DNA from: Alteriqipengyuania lutimaris
GTDB lineage: Bacteria; Pseudomonadota; Alphaproteobacteria; Sphingomonadales; Sphingomonadaceae
DNA length: 64,000 bases
NCBI RefSeq assembly: GCF_003363135.1
Contig: NZ_QRBB01000001.1
Coordinates: 1,834,501-1,898,500 of the forward strand
Reading direction: 5' to 3'
The position numbers and the translations under genes were made by a program. The notes under the pieces are model-generated. The model saw only the letters and a list, made by a program, of their open reading frames with translations, was not told where the DNA came from and searched no databases. Numbering within the stretch: position 1 is the first letter of the stretch; the number at the start of each line of letters is the position of its first letter. Below are positions 25,832 to 34,540 of this stretch, piece by piece.

Positions 25832-26161
25832 TCAGCCGGGTGGGTCTTCGCCGAACAGCATCGCCTTCATCCGGTCGAGATAGGCGATCCACGCTTCGCG
25901 CCCGGCATCGGTCAGGCAGGCGGTGGTGACGGGCTTCTTGCCTTCGAACCGCTTGTCGATGGTGACGTAGCCCGCATCTTCCAGCTTGCGCAGGTGGACG
26001 GACAGGTTCCCGTCGCTGCCCCCGGTGCGTTCGCGCAGTTCGCCGAAATCCGCGCATTCCGCGCTCGACAGGTACGCCATGGTGGCGAGCCGGACGCGCC
26101 CGTGGATCGTGTCGTCGATCGCGCGGTAATCGAGCGGTGTATCGGGCGGCGGATCAGCCAC
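25832..26161 (-). CDS. Winged-helix transcriptional regulator
   Basis: 109 residues from GTG. A single winged-helix domain of the HTH_34/MarR-like type: DDTIHGRVRLATMAYLSS, then GELRERTGGSDGNLSVHLRKLEDAGYV (recognition helix) and a wing with KRFEGKKPVT. It overlaps the 3' end of the upstream membrane-protein gene by 8 bp and is the last gene of a three-gene operon. A palindrome in front of that operon is a likely operator, so autoregulation is the simplest model. Confidence 0.85.
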   Translation of the reverse strand: MADPPPDTPLDYRAIDDTIHGRVRLATMAYLSSAECADFGELRERTGGSDGNLSVHLRKLEDAGYVTIDKRFEGKKPVTTACLTDAGREAWIAYLDRMKAMLFGEDPPG

Positions 26162-26807
26162 GGGCCGTGTTCTCCCGCTTGATCAGCAGGAAGCCGGGGA
26201 TGATCGACACGAGGATCACGCCGACGCCCATCACCGCGAACTGGAGCGCGGTGCCCGCCGTCATCGCGGTTGCCACCACGAATGCCATCGCGAGCGCGGC
26301 GAACGGTCGCAGCACCGCAACCCGGCCCGCCGCCGCGCTTGCGGCAAGGGCAGTCGCATAGACGCCGAAGGTGATCGGAGCGATCATGCTCATGAGGTAG
26401 AAGGTGACCGTCTCGCCCGTCCGGTCCAGCCGCAGGTAGGCGAGCGCCAGGGTCGATACCGAGATGATGCCGAGGAACGCGCCGCCCGCCTGCCACACCG
26501 CCTGTTCGACCTTGTGGCCTAGCGACGGCCGCCAGTCGCGCTCGCCTGAGCGCCACAGCTTGCTGACGACCATGGCGGGCACGATCAGCCCGAGCCAGAT
26601 GACCGGCAAGGCGTTCGGCGACCAGTCGATCGTGCCCAGCATGACCAGCCCGTGCAGCAGGCTGGCCAGCGCTATGGCCGCCCCGAACAGCACCAGATGG
26701 CGACCGGAGAGGAGCGGGCGGGTCAGCCCCTCCTCCGCCAGTTCCCGCATCATTCGCAGGTCGTCCTGCGCGCTTGGCGCCGGATCCATAGGGGCCGCGG
26801 CGCTCAT
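26154..26807 (-). CDS. Hypothetical membrane protein, operon with HTH regulator
   Basis: 217 residues with about six hydrophobic helices (for example LFGAAIALASLLHGLVMLG, ALPVIWLGLIVPAMVVS, ALQFAVMGVGVILVSIIPGF). ATG 26807 overlaps the stop of the DUF2141 gene, so translation is coupled. The family commonly sits beside a winged-helix regulator of this type. Possibly a signal or stress-responsive membrane partner; no function recognised. Confidence 0.75.
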   Translation of the reverse strand: MSAAAPMDPAPSAQDDLRMMRELAEEGLTRPLLSGRHLVLFGAAIALASLLHGLVMLGTIDWSPNALPVIWLGLIVPAMVVSKLWRSGERDWRPSLGHKVEQAVWQAGGAFLGIISVSTLALAYLRLDRTGETVTFYLMSMIAPITFGVYATALAASAAAGRVAVLRPFAALAMAFVVATAMTAGTALQFAVMGVGVILVSIIPGFLLIKRENTARG

Positions 26808-27238
26808 TCGCCGTCTCGCGGATAGATCACGGCTTCGGTGACCGTGGCGCTGCCGTCGAGCGTGAAGCTCTGCGCGGGGAAGGTCGGCATGCCGCGCAGT
26901 TCGCTCGCGCCGATCATCGCCCAGCCGTCGGTCGGGCCCATCGGACCCATGCTGAATGTGCCGTCGCCGTCGATGTCGTGCCACACCATCAGGGCGTAGC
27001 GGCCATCGGGCACGTCGTCGAAAATGACGGTGACCGTCCGATCCTGCGGATTTTCGATCAGGTCGCCGGCAACCGCCGCTTCCTGCATGAACTGCGTTTC
27101 GCTCTGCAGGCTGACGTAGAGGTCGCCCGCGTCGGGCTGAACGTCGGTGAGGGTCACCGTGACCTCGCCTGCGAGGGCAGGGGCCGAAGCGGATGCCGCG
27201 ATGAAGGCGGCGGTGGCGAACAGTGCGTTGCGAATCAT
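26804..27238 (-). CDS. DUF2141 domain exported protein
   Basis: 144 residues. Signal peptide ending ALAG (about residue 23), then a beta-rich domain ending in a pattern seen in DUF2141: YALMVWHDIDGDGTFSMGPMGPTDGW. The start at ATG 27238 is supported by an aaggag ribosome site. Probably periplasmic or secreted; function unknown. First gene of the three-gene operon that ends with the HTH regulator. Confidence 0.87.
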   Translation of the reverse strand: MIRNALFATAAFIAASASAPALAGEVTVTLTDVQPDAGDLYVSLQSETQFMQEAAVAGDLIENPQDRTVTVIFDDVPDGRYALMVWHDIDGDGTFSMGPMGPTDGWAMIGASELRGMPTFPAQSFTLDGSATVTEAVIYPRDGE

Positions 27239-27259
27239 GTCACTCTCCTTGGTTTCGAT

Positions 27260-27284
27260 GTGCACTTTAAAACATAAAGTACAC
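27260..27284. promoter_or_regulatory. Operator-like inverted repeat before the DUF2141 operon
   Basis: Arms gtgcacttta (27260-27269) and taaagtacac (27275-27284) match with one mismatch around a 5-bp spacer aaaca. Only about 22 bp upstream of the DUF2141 start codon and strikingly AT-rich in a GC-rich region. Size and symmetry suit a dimeric winged-helix repressor such as the one encoded at the end of the operon. Confidence 0.7.
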
Positions 27285-27445
27285 TAATGCGCAAGAGGGT
27301 GGCTGCTGCGTGGAAGCGGACACGGTGGAAGTGACATGTGGCGTGGCCATGCGGGCGCGCTGTCCTACAGCGCACAGGGCCGCTATCCTGCGCCTTTCCA
27401 TGCATTCGTCGATCCGTGTCGGCCGCTTCGGGCAAGGTCCGCACG

Positions 27446-27475
27446 AAAAAGGGGCGAGCCATGCTGGCCCGCCCC
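27446..27475 (-). terminator. Intrinsic terminator of wrbA
   Basis: On the minus strand a 10-bp stem (ggggcgggcc / ggctcgcccc, one mismatch) with 5-nt loop agcat is followed by five T residues. Lies about 100 bp after the wrbA stop. Confidence 0.8.
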
Positions 27476-27574
27476 GCCGGATTTTGGGTTTGCAGGAAGG
27501 CCCGGTTTTTACCCCTAGGACACTGTGTCAGGTGTTTCAGAAGTCCTACCGGCCCCGCCCTTGGCGGCCCGGTA

Positions 27575-28177
27575 TCAGCCGTGCAGCTTCACTGCGGTCT
27601 GCGCCACCCGCTTGCCGAGGTAGCGCGCCCCGTCGAGCTCGACCTTGCTCGGCTCGCGGCTGCCGTCACCGTCCGCGATCGTGCTGGCGCCATAGGGCGT
27701 GCCTCCCTTGACCTCGTCGACGCCGACGAGCCCCTCGTAGCCGTAGTCGAGCCCCACGATGGTCATCCCCATGTGGAGCAGGTTGTTGAGGATCGACCAC
27801 AGCGTGGTCTCCTGCCCGCCGTGCTGGCTGGCGGTGGAGGTGAAGGCCGCGCCGACCTTGCCGATCAGCGCGCCCTTCATCCACAGGCCGCCGGTCGTGT
27901 CCCAGAAGGCGGCCATCTGGCTGGTCATCCGGCCGTAGCGGGTCGGCGAGCCGACCACGATGCCGTCATACTCGGCCAGTTCGTCCGGGCCCGAAATCAC
28001 CTCGTGCCCGGGCATCCCGGTGAAACCGGCGTTCTTTACGACTTCGTCTGGGGCGGTTTCGGGCACGTGACGGATCACCGCTTCGGCCCCGCCTTGGCGA
28101 ATGCCTTCGGCAACCGCCTCGGCCATCGTGGAGGTGTGCCCGTAGGAGGAATAATAGAGGACGAGGATCTTGGTCAT
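27575..28177 (-). CDS. wrbA: NAD(P)H:quinone oxidoreductase WrbA
   Basis: 200 residues, standard length. Flavodoxin-like fold: [23 protein letters not shown] (FMN phosphate loop), [18 protein letters not shown] and [16 protein letters not shown] are the signature WrbA motifs. Two-electron reduction of quinones, protective against redox cycling. ATG 28177 gives the conserved start MTKILVLYY. Single gene with its own terminator. Confidence 0.96.
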   Translation of the reverse strand: MTKILVLYYSSYGHTSTMAEAVAEGIRQGGAEAVIRHVPETAPDEVVKNAGFTGMPGHEVISGPDELAEYDGIVVGSPTRYGRMTSQMAAFWDTTGGLWMKGALIGKVGAAFTSTASQHGGQETTLWSILNNLLHMGMTIVGLDYGYEGLVGVDEVKGGTPYGASTIADGDGSREPSKVELDGARYLGKRVAQTAVKLHG

Positions 28178-28299
28178 GGGTTTCCCTTCGTGAAACTTGC
28201 TCGGTCTGCCATACGCCAACGCGGCAGACAGCCGCCCTTTCCGGCTAGCAGGATAGAAAATTCCGGTTAGACTGAACGGAAGATTGGGCGGGGGGCACT

Positions 28300-29088
28300 A
28301 TGGCGTCGAAGCGATCCGGTTTCCTGGAATTGGGCGTGGTGGTGAGAGCGCTGGGCTTTGTCGTCGCAATGGCGGGATCGAGTGCGTGCACCTCGCTCGC
28401 CGACGGGCAGAGCCAGACGATCTACGTCGCGGGTGCTAACGGCGTCGAGGCGCAGACGGTCGCGATCGGTCCCGACCCCGCGAGGCCCGACCCTGTCGGG
28501 CCGGACGAGCTGCGCCGTGCGCTCACCAGCATCGCAACCTACGGCAACGGCTGCGCGGACTGGATCGCGCGGGAACTTTCGCTTCGCGACGAAAGCGACT
28601 TTCACAAGCCGGTCGACCGGCAGGACCGCGGCGCCATCCCGCCGGATTGGCGCGCGATCGACGCCAGCGATCTCCAGGTGCATTGCATTCTGCGCGATGG
28701 CGCGGGCCAGGCACCTTCCGATGCGACCCCACAGACCCAGCAACTGGTCGAAGCGCTGGCTTCACTGATCGAAAATTCGGGCGAGGGCACGATACCGGCC
28801 AATAGCCGGGATCTGGTCAGGAAGGTCGCGCTTGGATCGGACTGGCGCACCCGCGATACGAACTACCTCGAACAGGTCACGGTCGAATTGTTCAATTTCG
28901 AGGGCGTCGTCGGGAATCAGCACGGGCTCGTCACGTGCGGGATGGCGAATTGCCGATTCCTCCACACGGTATGCGGTCGGATCAGCCGGACCTATTTCGA
29001 GGACACGCCCGATATCGAGGGTTTGAAGACGATCTGCCGCGCCCGAACCGATGCAGCGCTCGATCAATTCAGGCGGTCGATGCGTTGA
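28300..29088 (+). CDS. Hypothetical lipoprotein
   Basis: 262 residues. Signal with hydrophobic core ALGFVVAMAG and lipobox SSAC at Cys30. The mature part has four or more cysteines (YGNGCADW, VHCILR, VTCGMANCRFLHTVC, TICRA), compatible with disulfides outside the cytoplasm. No family recognised. GC content is a little lower than average. Ends 21 bp before the tRNA-Phe gene on the other strand. Confidence 0.65.
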   Translation: MASKRSGFLELGVVVRALGFVVAMAGSSACTSLADGQSQTIYVAGANGVEAQTVAIGPDPARPDPVGPDELRRALTSIATYGNGCADWIARELSLRDESDFHKPVDRQDRGAIPPDWRAIDASDLQVHCILRDGAGQAPSDATPQTQQLVEALASLIENSGEGTIPANSRDLVRKVALGSDWRTRDTNYLEQVTVELFNFEGVVGNQHGLVTCGMANCRFLHTVCGRISRTYFEDTPDIEGLKTICRARTDAALDQFRRSMR

Positions 29089-29109
29089 TACATCGCTCGA
29101 AGGGGGTGG

Positions 29110-29184
29110 TGGTGCCCAGGGGCGGAGTCGAACCACCGACACGACGATTTTCAGTCGTCTGCTCTACCACTGAGCTACCCGGGC
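29110..29184 (-). tRNA. tRNA-Phe (GAA)
   Basis: Folds as a normal cloverleaf on the minus strand: acceptor GCCCGGG / CCTGGGC, D arm GCTCAGTGGTAGAGC, anticodon loop CTGAAAA (anticodon GAA), T arm GGTGGTTCGACTCCGCC, and an encoded ACCA 3' end. 75 nt. Confidence 0.97.
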
Positions 29185-29286
29185 GTCGCCACGACGGCGG
29201 ACCTGCCTTGCGGCGTTTCGGTCCGGCGAGCGAATGAGTGCGCGCCTATGGCGAAGCCTCGGACGCTTGGCAAGCCCTATCCGCGA

Positions 29287-29514
29287 TCAATCCTGTCGAG
29301 GTCCCCGGTCCAGGTCCTGCCGAGAGTCCGGATCGCGTGCGATCTCTTCTGGATCGGCGGGCCGTCCGGGCACGGCATAGCTGTCGCTGAACCAGCGGTT
29401 GAGGTCCTTGTCGCGGCAGCGTGCGGAGCAGAAGGGCTTGAATTCGGCCGTCTGCACGGGCGATTTGCAGATGGGGCAGGGCCGGCTTGGAGTGGGGCGT
29501 CTGGTTTCGCTCAT
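29287..29514 (-). CDS. yacG: DNA gyrase inhibitor YacG
   Basis: 75 residues. Zinc site CPICKS then FCSARCRDKDLNRWFSDSY, the YacG signature with four cysteines. Small proteins of this family bind gyrase B and block DNA binding. ATG overlaps the stop of the RNase E/G gene (ATGA). Close to tRNA-Phe, as in many alphaproteobacteria. Confidence 0.93.
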   Translation of the reverse strand: MSETRRPTPSRPCPICKSPVQTAEFKPFCSARCRDKDLNRWFSDSYAVPGRPADPEEIARDPDSRQDLDRGPRQD

Positions 29515-30482
29515 GATGCAAGAACTTGGGCGTGCCCGCCCGCGATCGCAAGCGAGGCGTCGCGTTCCACCACAACTTCGCGCCCGCTGCGCCGCGCCAG
29601 CTCGACGAGCCAATCATCCTCGAGCCGGTCGGCCACCGCCGGATGCGCACGCAGCAACAGGCGCGGGCCGATTCCCTCGGCCCCTTCGCCCCGGCGCAGC
29701 AGCATGCGCGCGGCCGCCGCAGTGCGGTGGAAATGGAGCCGGTGCAGGATCGAGGGGCCCTCGAGTCGCGCAACTAGATGGACGATTCCGAAGCCGTTCA
29801 TTGCGGTCCGCTCGTGCGGCCAGTCGCCCAGCGCCTCGGCGAGCGCGTGATCGACCGCGCCGCGCTGCGTTTTCTCCGCCAGGGTGGGAAAGTCGATCGC
29901 AACCGAGCCGCCGAGGTCCAGCCGCCGCAGGGTGCTCGCGACGGAGGGCACCGCTGCCATGGCCAGCTCGCTTGGAGGCAGATCGCCGTCGATGTCGATC
30001 ACCGTCATGGCGGGGGTGGGCGTGACGAGGATCGAACCGCCGGCGAACCCGATTTCGGCTTCCCACGCATCGCTCCACACATCTTCCCATGCACCGGCGC
30101 CAAATCGGGGCACGACCTTGGCGTCGGGAAGGTCGAATGGATCGTTGCGCGTGTCGGGTGCGACTATGTGCGCCTCGCTGCCCTGGTAGGTGCCCTGTGC
30201 GCGTTTGTAGCGCCCCTGTTCGGCGATCGGTGCGCGGGTGATGGCGATGGCGATCTCGCGCCCCTCGCTCGCGTCCTTCGGCAGGCCGGAGACGTTGATT
30301 TCGAGGCCGTCAGATGTGCGCGCGATTCCCCGCTTCGCGCCGCCGCTGCGCCGGATGAGCCGGGCTCTGGCCGGGCCGGGCACGACATCGCCGGGCCAGT
30401 GGAGCCGGGCTGCGACCACCCGGTCGCCTTCGATAAGCAGTGCGCGGGTTTCCGCGATTCCATGCTCGACCAGCCAGCCCAT
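29511..30482 (-). CDS. Short RNase E/G family protein
   Basis: 323 residues, much shorter than RNase E or RNase G. The C-terminal half retains the catalytic DNase I-like core: MTVIDIDGDLPPSE and LRRLDLGGSVAIDFPTL carry the two metal-binding aspartates. There is no recognisable S1 domain loop or Zn-link (CPxCxGxG), so tetramer formation and 5'-end sensing may be absent. Flanked by maf and yacG, 9 bp after maf; the order infA-maf-RNase-yacG is typical of this lineage. Confidence 0.85.
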   Translation of the reverse strand: MGWLVEHGIAETRALLIEGDRVVAARLHWPGDVVPGPARARLIRRSGGAKRGIARTSDGLEINVSGLPKDASEGREIAIAITRAPIAEQGRYKRAQGTYQGSEAHIVAPDTRNDPFDLPDAKVVPRFGAGAWEDVWSDAWEAEIGFAGGSILVTPTPAMTVIDIDGDLPPSELAMAAVPSVASTLRRLDLGGSVAIDFPTLAEKTQRGAVDHALAEALGDWPHERTAMNGFGIVHLVARLEGPSILHRLHFHRTAAAARMLLRRGEGAEGIGPRLLLRAHPAVADRLEDDWLVELARRSGREVVVERDASLAIAGGHAQVLAS

Positions 30483-30491
30483 CGCAGGGCC

Positions 30492-31079
30492 TCAGGCAAG
30501 CGGAAGGCCCGCTGCTTTCAGCAACGCGCGCGTTTCGAACAGCGGCAGGCCGACGACGCCCGAGTGACTCCCGGAGAGGAAGTCGATCAGGCCTGCGGCG
30601 CTGCCCTGGATGGCATAGCCACCCGCCTTGCCGATACCCTCGCCAGAGCTTGAATAGCTGGCGATTTCTTCTTCCGAGAGGCGCTTGAAACGGACCTGCG
30701 AGGTGGCGCAGCGCGTCCGCTGTCCACCATCCGCGTCGATCACCGAAATCGCAGAATAGACGCGGTGGCGACGGCCCGAGAGCATGCGCAGGAAGCGCGC
30801 AACCTCAGCTTCGCTGTCTGCCTTGGGCAGGATCCGCCGACCGAGCGCGACGACCGTATCGCCAGCAAGCACGACCTCGCCATCCTCCCGCGCAACGGCG
30901 CGCGCTTTCTCGCTCGCCATGCGCTGCGCATAGGGAAGCGGCAGCTCGCCTTTGTGCGGATTCTCGTCGATATCGGGCGCACGGATATCCGCCGGAACGG
31001 CACCGATCTGCGTCAGCAGATCGCGCCGCCTTGGGCTGGTACTGGCAAGGACCAGGGCGGGTCGGGGGCGCGCCATCAT
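30492..31079 (-). CDS. Maf family nucleoside triphosphate pyrophosphatase
   Basis: 195 residues. ALVLASTSPRRRDLLTQIG at the start, then PYAQRMASEKARAV, VVLAGDTVV and YAIQGSAAGLIDFLSGSHSGVVGLPLFE are standard Maf motifs. Hydrolyses noncanonical or modified NTPs to monophosphates and is linked to division control. Two consecutive ATGs (31079, 31076) fit; no strong ribosome site, so translational coupling to infA 37 bp upstream is possible. Confidence 0.93.
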   Translation of the reverse strand: MMARPRPALVLASTSPRRRDLLTQIGAVPADIRAPDIDENPHKGELPLPYAQRMASEKARAVAREDGEVVLAGDTVVALGRRILPKADSEAEVARFLRMLSGRRHRVYSAISVIDADGGQRTRCATSQVRFKRLSEEEIASYSSSGEGIGKAGGYAIQGSAAGLIDFLSGSHSGVVGLPLFETRALLKAAGLPLA

Positions 31080-31116
31080 GTTGGGCAGACGCTCTGCCGG
31101 ATCAGGACGCGGCCAA

Positions 31117-31371
31117 TCAGGACGAGGCTTGCGGGCCGGGTCCGCCACGGCCCGGCATGAAGCGATAGGTGATGCGACCCTTGGTCAGGTCGTAGGGGGT
31201 AAGCTCTACCAGCACTTCGTCGCCGGTCAGGACACGGATGCGGTTCTTGCGCATCTTGCCGGCCGTGTGGCCGAGGATTTCGTGGCCGTTTTCGAGCTCT
31301 ACCCGGAACATCGCGTTGGGCAGAAGTTCGACTACCCGACCGCGCATTTCGAGGAGCTCTTCTTTCGCCAT
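31117..31371 (-). CDS. infA: Translation initiation factor IF-1
   Basis: 84 residues: an S1/OB-fold with [41 protein letters not shown] and [16 protein letters not shown] 12-residue tail ([13 protein letters not shown]) is longer than in E. coli but usual in alphaproteobacteria. Binds the ribosomal A site during initiation. ATG 31371 gives the conserved MAKEE start. Confidence 0.97.
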   Translation of the reverse strand: MAKEELLEMRGRVVELLPNAMFRVELENGHEILGHTAGKMRKNRIRVLTGDEVLVELTPYDLTKGRITYRFMPGRGGPGPQASS

Positions 31372-31565
31372 ACTGTTTTCAATCCTGTATTGTGGTGCGT
31401 GTTTGCAACGCGCACGTAGCGATCCGCGGGACAAATTGGAAGACGGGTCAGCTTTGGGAAAGCTTCACACGACAATTCGTTACGCGGTGACGTTTGCCTT
31501 TGTTCTCTGCGGCTGCAATCGCCGCGGCAGGGGGGCGTCAGATTTTTCAAGGACGATATCCCCCG
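31372..31565. other. Divergent intergenic region infA / TonB-dependent receptor
   Basis: 194 bp with no gene. Must hold the promoters of infA (minus) and the receptor (plus); I see no convincing operator palindrome or riboswitch. Confidence 0.5.
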
Positions 31566-34496
31566 ATGACCTTTACCCCCCGCTTTGCCTGCTGCGTATC
31601 CCTGCTTGCCCTTGCCGCGACGATCGGTGCCCCGGCTGTCGCGCAGGAAGACGCCGCCGATGCGGGCCAGAGCGCCCCGCAGGAAGAGCCTTCGGAAGAA
31701 AGCGGCGGAGATGCGAGCAGCACCGACATCGTCGTGGTGGCAAACCGGATCCGCGGCTCGGTCGACACCGATGTCCCGCCGGTCGTCGAGCTCGACGAGG
31801 CAGACATCGCCTCTTACGGTGCGGATTCGATAGCCGATCTGGTGGCACAGCTTTCCCCCCAGGTGAGCTCCGGGCGCGGTCGCGGTGGCGGGCAACCGGT
31901 GATCCTGGTCAATGGTCAGCGCATCGCGAGCTTCCGGGAGTTGCGCGGTTACCCGCCTGAAGCGATCCAGAAGGTCGAGGTTTTCCCAGAAGAAGTTGCG
32001 CTGCAATACGGGTACAGTGCCGATCAGCGCGTCATCAATTTCATTCTCAAGGACAATTTCAAAAGCCGCGAGATCGAGCTGGAATACGGCGATGCGTGGG
32101 AAGGCGGCGCGCCCTCTGGCGAGATCGAGGCTTCGCAGCTGCAAATTTCCGGCCCGCGCCGGATCAACATCTCGGGCGAGTTCGAAAAGCAGGGCCTGCT
32201 GACGGAGGCCGAACGCGACATCGAGCAGACCCAAGGCAGCCGGCCGACCGTGGCGGGAGACCCCGACCCGGCCCCCTTCCGCAGCCTGCGCGCCGAAACC
32301 GAACGCTACCAGCTCGAAGGATCGTTCAACACGGCCATCGGCGAAGGTGCGAATGCCAAGGCGATTTCGCTCAACCTGACGGCGCAGCAGAACAATGCGC
32401 GCTCGCTCTCGGGGCTCGAGATCGTCACGCTGACCGATGACGGCAGCAGCGCGGTGCGCGCGATCGATGCCGACCCGCTGACAACCCGTTCGCGCAGCAC
32501 GTCGCTCTCCGGTGGTGGGTCCTATCGCCAGCCGCTTGGCGAATACGAACTGAACCTGACGCTCGATGCCGCCTATACTGGCAGCGAAAGCGATATCGAC
32601 CGGCGGCGCGATCTGTCCACGCTACAGGATCTGGTCGATGCCGGATCGCTGGCGATCGACGGGCCGCTGCCCGGGATTGCACCGCTGGGCGCGGATCGCT
32701 CGACCAGCGACACATATACGGTGGACTCGCTCGCCACGATCCGCGGTGTGCCGCTCTCTCTGCCTGCCGGCGACGTGAACCTCACGGTCGATGGCGGCTA
32801 CAAGTGGAACCGGATCGAAAGTACCGATACGCGCCCGTCACGAGGCGCAGTGCAACTGACGCGCGGACGGATCAACGGCGGGGTCAATCTGGCCGTCCCG
32901 CTGACCAGCCGTCGCGACGATGTCCTCGGTGCGATCGGCGACGTCACGCTCAATGCGGCGGCAGGGATCGATCATCTTTCCGATTTCGGCACGTTGACCG
33001 ACCTGACGCTCGGCCTGACCTGGAGCCTTACCGACCGGCTGACGCTTGCAGCGACGATGGTCAATCGCGACGCTGCGCCCAGCCTGACGGAGCTGGGCGC
33101 GCCGGTAGTCGAGACCTTCAACGTTTCGCTGTTCGATTTCCGGAACGGCGAGAATGTGCTGGCGACCGTGACCACCGGCGGCAACCCCTTCCTGCCCGCA
33201 TCGTCGCAGAACGACTGGAAGCTGAGCGCCAGCTACGACCTCGACCTCTTCGAGCGGACGAACTTGCTGTTCGAATATAATCGCAACCGGTCGCAGGACA
33301 CGAGCGAGAGCTTCCCTCTGCTGACCGCCGAGATCGAAGCAGCATTCCCCGAGCGGGTCACGCGCGACGACGCAGGACGCCTGTTGGCGCTCGACCAGCG
33401 GCCGGTCACCTATGCGGAGCGCAACAGCGAGCGAATCCGATACGGCTTCAACATGTTCGGCCGTGTCGGACCTGCGCCGGAAGAGACTGCAGGCGGCGGG
33501 CCGGGCGAGGGCGGTCGCGGGCCGGGCCCGGCAGCCGGCGCAGGTGGCGGTGCGATCACGATGCGGATCGATCAGGGCCAGATGCAGAAGATGCGCGAAC
33601 AATTCTGCGCCAGCGAAGCGGGCACCGTGCCCGACCTTTCGGCACTGCCGCCCTTGATGCGCGATAGTTTGACCAACGAAGACGGATCGGTGAATCGGGA
33701 ACGGCTTGCCCAGATGCGAACGCGCTTCTGCAGTGCCGACGGGGCCTCCGGATCAGGCGGACCCGGTATGCTGGACCCGCAGCAGGCAGCTGTGATCCGG
33801 CAGGCGCTGTGTAGCGCACCCGACCAGCCGATCGACCTTGCGGCCCTCCCGGAGGGCCTGCGGGCCAGGCTCACCAACGAAGACGGCAGCGTGAACGAGG
33901 AGCGGCTCGCCCGGCTTCGCGAAGCGCTGTGCACGGCAGAGAATGCGGCTGCGGACCAGGGCCAGGCCTCGGGCGGCCAGCGCGGCGGCGGTCGCCGTGG
34001 AGGCCCTGGTGGCCGCGATGATGACGGCCAGGGTCGCTGGTTCCTCTCGCTCTACCATAGCGTGGAATTGCAGAACGAGGCCCTGATCGCGCCCGGCGTT
34101 CCCGTGATCGACTATTTCGACCTCGGCCTTCCGAAGCACACGGTCGAAATGGAAGGCGGCGTGTTCCACAAGGGACTGGGTACGCGGCTAAGCGGGCGTT
34201 ATAGCTCCGGTTATACGATCGAAGGCAGCGACCCGACCGGGGCGACCGATCTGAACTTCGGCGATCTCGTGACGTTCGATCTACGCTTCTTCATGAACCT
34301 GGAGCAGCAGAAATGGCTGACGGGCGGAACCCCCGGCTTCTTCAAGGGAGCGCGCCTGTCGTTCAGCGTCGATAACATCTTCAACGCGCGGCAGGATGTG
34401 ACTGATGAGAACGGGATCACCCCGATCCGGTACCAGCCTGCGCTGATCGACCCGCTGGGCCGTACGTTCGAGATCGAATTCCGCAAGCTTTTCTAG
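31566..34496 (+). CDS. TonB-dependent receptor with internal Cys-repeat insert
   Basis: 976 residues. Signal peptide (ending PAVAQ), acidic linker, plug domain (DIVVVANRIRGS; QPVILVNGQRIASFREL; VEVFPEEVALQYGYSADQRV) and a long beta-barrel ending in aromatic EFRKLF. Between barrel strands, residues about 637-825 form a Gly/Pro-rich insert with two copies of a 50-residue module (about 673-722 and 744-789), each with Cys ... LTNEDGSVN-x-ERLA ... Cys. This would be an extracellular loop. Substrate unknown; not in an operon with a siderophore or sugar pathway. Confidence 0.87.
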   Translation: MTFTPRFACCVSLLALAATIGAPAVAQEDAADAGQSAPQEEPSEESGGDASSTDIVVVANRIRGSVDTDVPPVVELDEADIASYGADSIADLVAQLSPQVSSGRGRGGGQPVILVNGQRIASFRELRGYPPEAIQKVEVFPEEVALQYGYSADQRVINFILKDNFKSREIELEYGDAWEGGAPSGEIEASQLQISGPRRINISGEFEKQGLLTEAERDIEQTQGSRPTVAGDPDPAPFRSLRAETERYQLEGSFNTAIGEGANAKAISLNLTAQQNNARSLSGLEIVTLTDDGSSAVRAIDADPLTTRSRSTSLSGGGSYRQPLGEYELNLTLDAAYTGSESDIDRRRDLSTLQDLVDAGSLAIDGPLPGIAPLGADRSTSDTYTVDSLATIRGVPLSLPAGDVNLTVDGGYKWNRIESTDTRPSRGAVQLTRGRINGGVNLAVPLTSRRDDVLGAIGDVTLNAAAGIDHLSDFGTLTDLTLGLTWSLTDRLTLAATMVNRDAAPSLTELGAPVVETFNVSLFDFRNGENVLATVTTGGNPFLPASSQNDWKLSASYDLDLFERTNLLFEYNRNRSQDTSESFPLLTAEIEAAFPERVTRDDAGRLLALDQRPVTYAERNSERIRYGFNMFGRVGPAPEETAGGGPGEGGRGPGPAAGAGGGAITMRIDQGQMQKMREQFCASEAGTVPDLSALPPLMRDSLTNEDGSVNRERLAQMRTRFCSADGASGSGGPGMLDPQQAAVIRQALCSAPDQPIDLAALPEGLRARLTNEDGSVNEERLARLREALCTAENAAADQGQASGGQRGGGRRGGPGGRDDDGQGRWFLSLYHSVELQNEALIAPGVPVIDYFDLGLPKHTVEMEGGVFHKGLGTRLSGRYSSGYTIEGSDPTGATDLNFGDLVTFDLRFFMNLEQQKWLTGGTPGFFKGARLSFSVDNIFNARQDVTDENGITPIRYQPALIDPLGRTFEIEFRKLF

Positions 34497-34540
34497 GCGC
34501 GAACTGGCGCGGGTCGGTTTGCAGGCCTATCTAGCTGGCG

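Larger units (their letters stand above)
27239..27574. other. 336-bp intergenic region between DUF2141 operon and wrbA
   Basis: No gene supported. Contains the operator-like dyad (27260-27284) and the wrbA terminator (27446-27475). Short open frames crossing the region lack family features and ribosome sites. Confidence 0.6.

Noticed and set aside
29110..29184. tRNA-Phe as an integration site of a genomic island
   Set aside because: No integrase and no direct repeat of the tRNA 3' end was seen nearby.
33540..34050. Frameshift or assembly error in the receptor insert
   Set aside because: Reading frame is open throughout and both repeat copies are in frame with the barrel on each side.
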